NCBI GenBank assembly: GCA_014800065.1
Contig: JAAVGX010000062.1
Span: forward strand, 1 to 7,581
Reading direction: 5' to 3'
DNA length: 7,581 bases
Origin: Bacteroidales bacterium
GTDB taxonomy: Bacteria; Bacteroidota; Bacteroidia; Bacteroidales; Muribaculaceae
Both the position numbers and the translations under genes were made by a program. Of the stretch, positions 6,177-7,581 are shown piece by piece. Within the stretch, counting starts at the first letter, position 1; each line of letters starts with the position of its first letter. A model generated the notes under the pieces. That model was not told the DNA's origin. It made no database searches and saw only the letters and a program-made list of their open reading frames with translations.

Positions 6177-6611
6177 TTAAGACAGGTCGCTGATGTGAAC
6201 ACATTCTATTCCTGCCCGGCGCATCAGTTCGATACCGTCGGCCAGACGATAGAGGTCGTTGAAAACCACACGGCGTATACCGGCTTGAATGATGAGCTTG
6301 GCGCATTCCATACACGGGGATGCTGTAACATATAACGTAGAACCATCGCTGGAATTGTTGCTTCGGGCAACTTTTGTTATCGCGTTGGCCTCGGCATGGA
6401 GTACATAGGGCTTTGTGAGGCCGTTTGAATCCTCGCAGACGTTCTCGAATCCGGCAGGTGTGCCGTTGTAACCGTCGGAGATAATCATTTTATCCTTAAC
6501 GATGATAGCTCCTACTTTGCGACGCTGGCAGTAGGAATTCTCGGCCCATATTCCGGCCATACGGAGATAACGTTTGTCGAGGATTTCTTGTTTTTCGGAA
6601 GTATTCTCCAT
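6177..6611 (-). CDS. comEB: dCMP deaminase family protein (ComEB-like)
   Basis: The 144-residue zinc-dependent cytidine/deoxycytidylate deaminase has the full zinc site: His72-Ala-Glu74 in VLHAEANAI (zinc ligand and proton-shuttling Glu) and Cys100/Cys103 in TASPCMECAKLI. SDGYNGTPAGFENVCED at 45-61 and YCQRRKVGAIIVKD at 27-40 match dCMP deaminases. In this family it makes dUMP for thymidylate synthesis, though related ComE proteins are named for competence. The ATG at 6611 (MENTSEKQEILDKRYLRMA) is preferred over the in-frame ATG at 6662, which would overlap feoB by 46 nt and add 17 atypical residues; from 6611 the gap to feoB is 5 nt. It is the second gene visible in the feoB-protease-fthC operon. 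Confidence 0.9.
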   Translation of the reverse strand: MENTSEKQEILDKRYLRMAGIWAENSYCQRRKVGAIIVKDKMIISDGYNGTPAGFENVCEDSNGLTKPYVLHAEANAITKVARSNNSSDGSTLYVTASPCMECAKLIIQAGIRRVVFNDLYRLADGIELMRRAGIECVHISDLS

Positions 6612-6616
6612 GTTGT

Positions 6617-7581
6617 TTAGAATAGAAGTGCTATGCGGTATATAGCGAATGCGAAAATCCATGCCATAGCGGTGTTGTATATAATACTGAATGCTGTGTA
6701 TTTCCAGGAACCTGTTTCCCGAGCTATTGCTGTGAGTGTAGCAAAGCAGGGGCAGTAGAGCAGTATGAACACCAGGAAGCTCAGAGCTTGTGGTGCAGTG
6801 AAATCGGGGCGTCCTGTGGCGGGGTTGATTGCGGTTAGACGTTCTGAGAGGCGATGCTGTGACGATGCTTCATCGTTTGTGTAAAGCACCCCGAGTGTAG
6901 ATACCACGATTTCTTTTGCAGGTACACCGGCCAAAGCGGCCACAGAAGCACGCCATTGGAAACCGAGTGGTTCGAGCACGGGGGATATGAATTTGCCAGC
7001 CATTTCGAGGTAAGAATCGTGTTGGGGGTCGATAGCCTGAGTCTCCGTCAAGGGATCATCGGGTGTGTTGTGAGAGGAAAGAGGGTAGTAGTTGAGCGCC
7101 CAGATGATGATTGATGCAAACAGGATGATACCACCCATTTTTTTGAGGTACTGCTTGCCTTTTTCCCAGGTGTGGCTCAGAGAAGCGCGCATGGTGGGCA
7201 TGCGATAGGGTGGTAATTCCATTACAAAAGGTGTCTCGTCTTTGCGGAAGAGGAATTTGCGCAGTAATCGTGCTGTTATTACTGCCAGTATTATGCCCAA
7301 AATGTAGAGCCCCATGAACACTAAAGCGGCGTGAGCACTGAAGAATGTTCCCACAAGGAGTACATAGATAGGCAGGCGTGCCGAACAGCTCATAAACGGA
7401 TTTATGAGGATTGTGATTATGCGGCTTGACCGGCTTTCTATGGCTCGTGTGGCCATGATTGCGGGTACGTTGCAACCGAATCCCATCACGAGCGGAATGA
7501 AGGATTTGCCATGAAGGCCTATGCGGTGCATTACCTTGTCCATGATGAAGGCAGCACGAGCCATATAACCTGAATCTTCCA
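6617..7581 (-). CDS. feoB: Ferrous iron transporter FeoB, C-terminal 320 residues (5' part outside the window)
   Basis: The frame is open from the window edge to TAA at 6619-6617 and reads EDSGYMARAAFIMDK at the visible start, a hallmark of FeoB. It holds the second half of the membrane domain. Counting from the ATG at 7564, GFGCNVPAIMATR lies at 28-40 with the conserved Cys of the first Gate motif, and several membrane segments follow (about 48-72, 75-100, 143-160, 203-225, 262-285, 290-314). A cytosolic/basic linker (RKDETPFVMELPPYRMPTMR) follows the second of them. The second Gate motif GVPAKEIVVSTLGVLY is at 213-228, then CPCFATLTAIARETGSWKYT. FeoB moves Fe2+ across the inner membrane, driven or gated by its N-terminal G domain, which is not in the window. 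Whether FeoA is fused to it cannot be seen. The deaminase starts 5 nt after its stop. Confidence 0.95.
   Translation of the reverse strand, partial: EDSGYMARAAFIMDKVMHRIGLHGKSFIPLVMGFGCNVPAIMATRAIESRSSRIITILINPFMSCSARLPIYVLLVGTFFSAHAALVFMGLYILGIILAVITARLLRKFLFRKDETPFVMELPPYRMPTMRASLSHTWEKGKQYLKKMGGIILFASIIIWALNYYPLSSHNTPDDPLTETQAIDPQHDSYLEMAGKFISPVLEPLGFQWRASVAALAGVPAKEIVVSTLGVLYTNDEASSQHRLSERLTAINPATGRPDFTAPQALSFLVFILLYCPCFATLTAIARETGSWKYTAFSIIYNTAMAWIFAFAIYRIALLF

Overview
The window looks like a chromosomal segment of a Bacteroidota bacterium, probably order Bacteroidales. The protein families and their order (feoB, dCMP deaminase, S41 protease, fthC on one strand; prenyl synthase, tatD, purT on the other) fit that group. 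Two upstream regions carry a TAnnTTTG -7 box, the Bacteroidota promoter type, and most genes lack a purine-rich Shine-Dalgarno. A narrower assignment such as Muribaculaceae would be a guess.

Bases 1-~905 look like the edge of a prophage or prophage remnant, with phage genes on the minus strand. Reading leftwards there is a short open segment with no clear start (902-741), a tail-assembly-chaperone-like gene (741-616), a -1 frame extension reaching 407, and the first 68 residues of a probable tail tape measure protein (204 to beyond base 1). A slippery heptamer A AAA AAC at 628-622, followed after 7 nt by a 7-bp GC-rich stem, points to programmed -1 frameshifting like that of lambda G/GT. A small membrane-protein ORF (252-410) with its own promoter-like sequence lies on the opposite strand between chaperone and tape measure gene, a moron-like arrangement. 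Host sequence starts abruptly at about 905, so the phage block seems truncated.

Bases 909-3905 (+) form an operon with a recognisable promoter. It encodes a trans-type prenyl diphosphate synthase, a TatD-family metal-dependent hydrolase and PurT (formate-dependent GAR transformylase). The genes overlap by 1 nt or lie 1 nt apart.

Bases 3902-7581 (-) form a second tight operon: feoB (C-terminal part only, running off the window), a ComEB/dCMP deaminase, a membrane-anchored S41 C-terminal processing protease and 5-formyltetrahydrofolate cyclo-ligase. PurT and fthC both touch one-carbon metabolism but belong to opposing operons.

The two operons converge with a 4-nt overlap of their stop codons, leaving no intergenic space. 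Each strand carries a terminator-like hairpin inside the other operon's last gene: 3960-3990 for purT, inside fthC, and 3876-3850 for fthC, inside purT. In both, the non-Watson-Crick pairs are G-U only in the RNA that would need the terminator.

The items most worth following are the chaperone frameshift cassette, the reciprocal embedded terminators and the abrupt phage/host junction. No CRISPR array, tRNA, rRNA, insertion sequence or clearly novel multi-gene system was seen.
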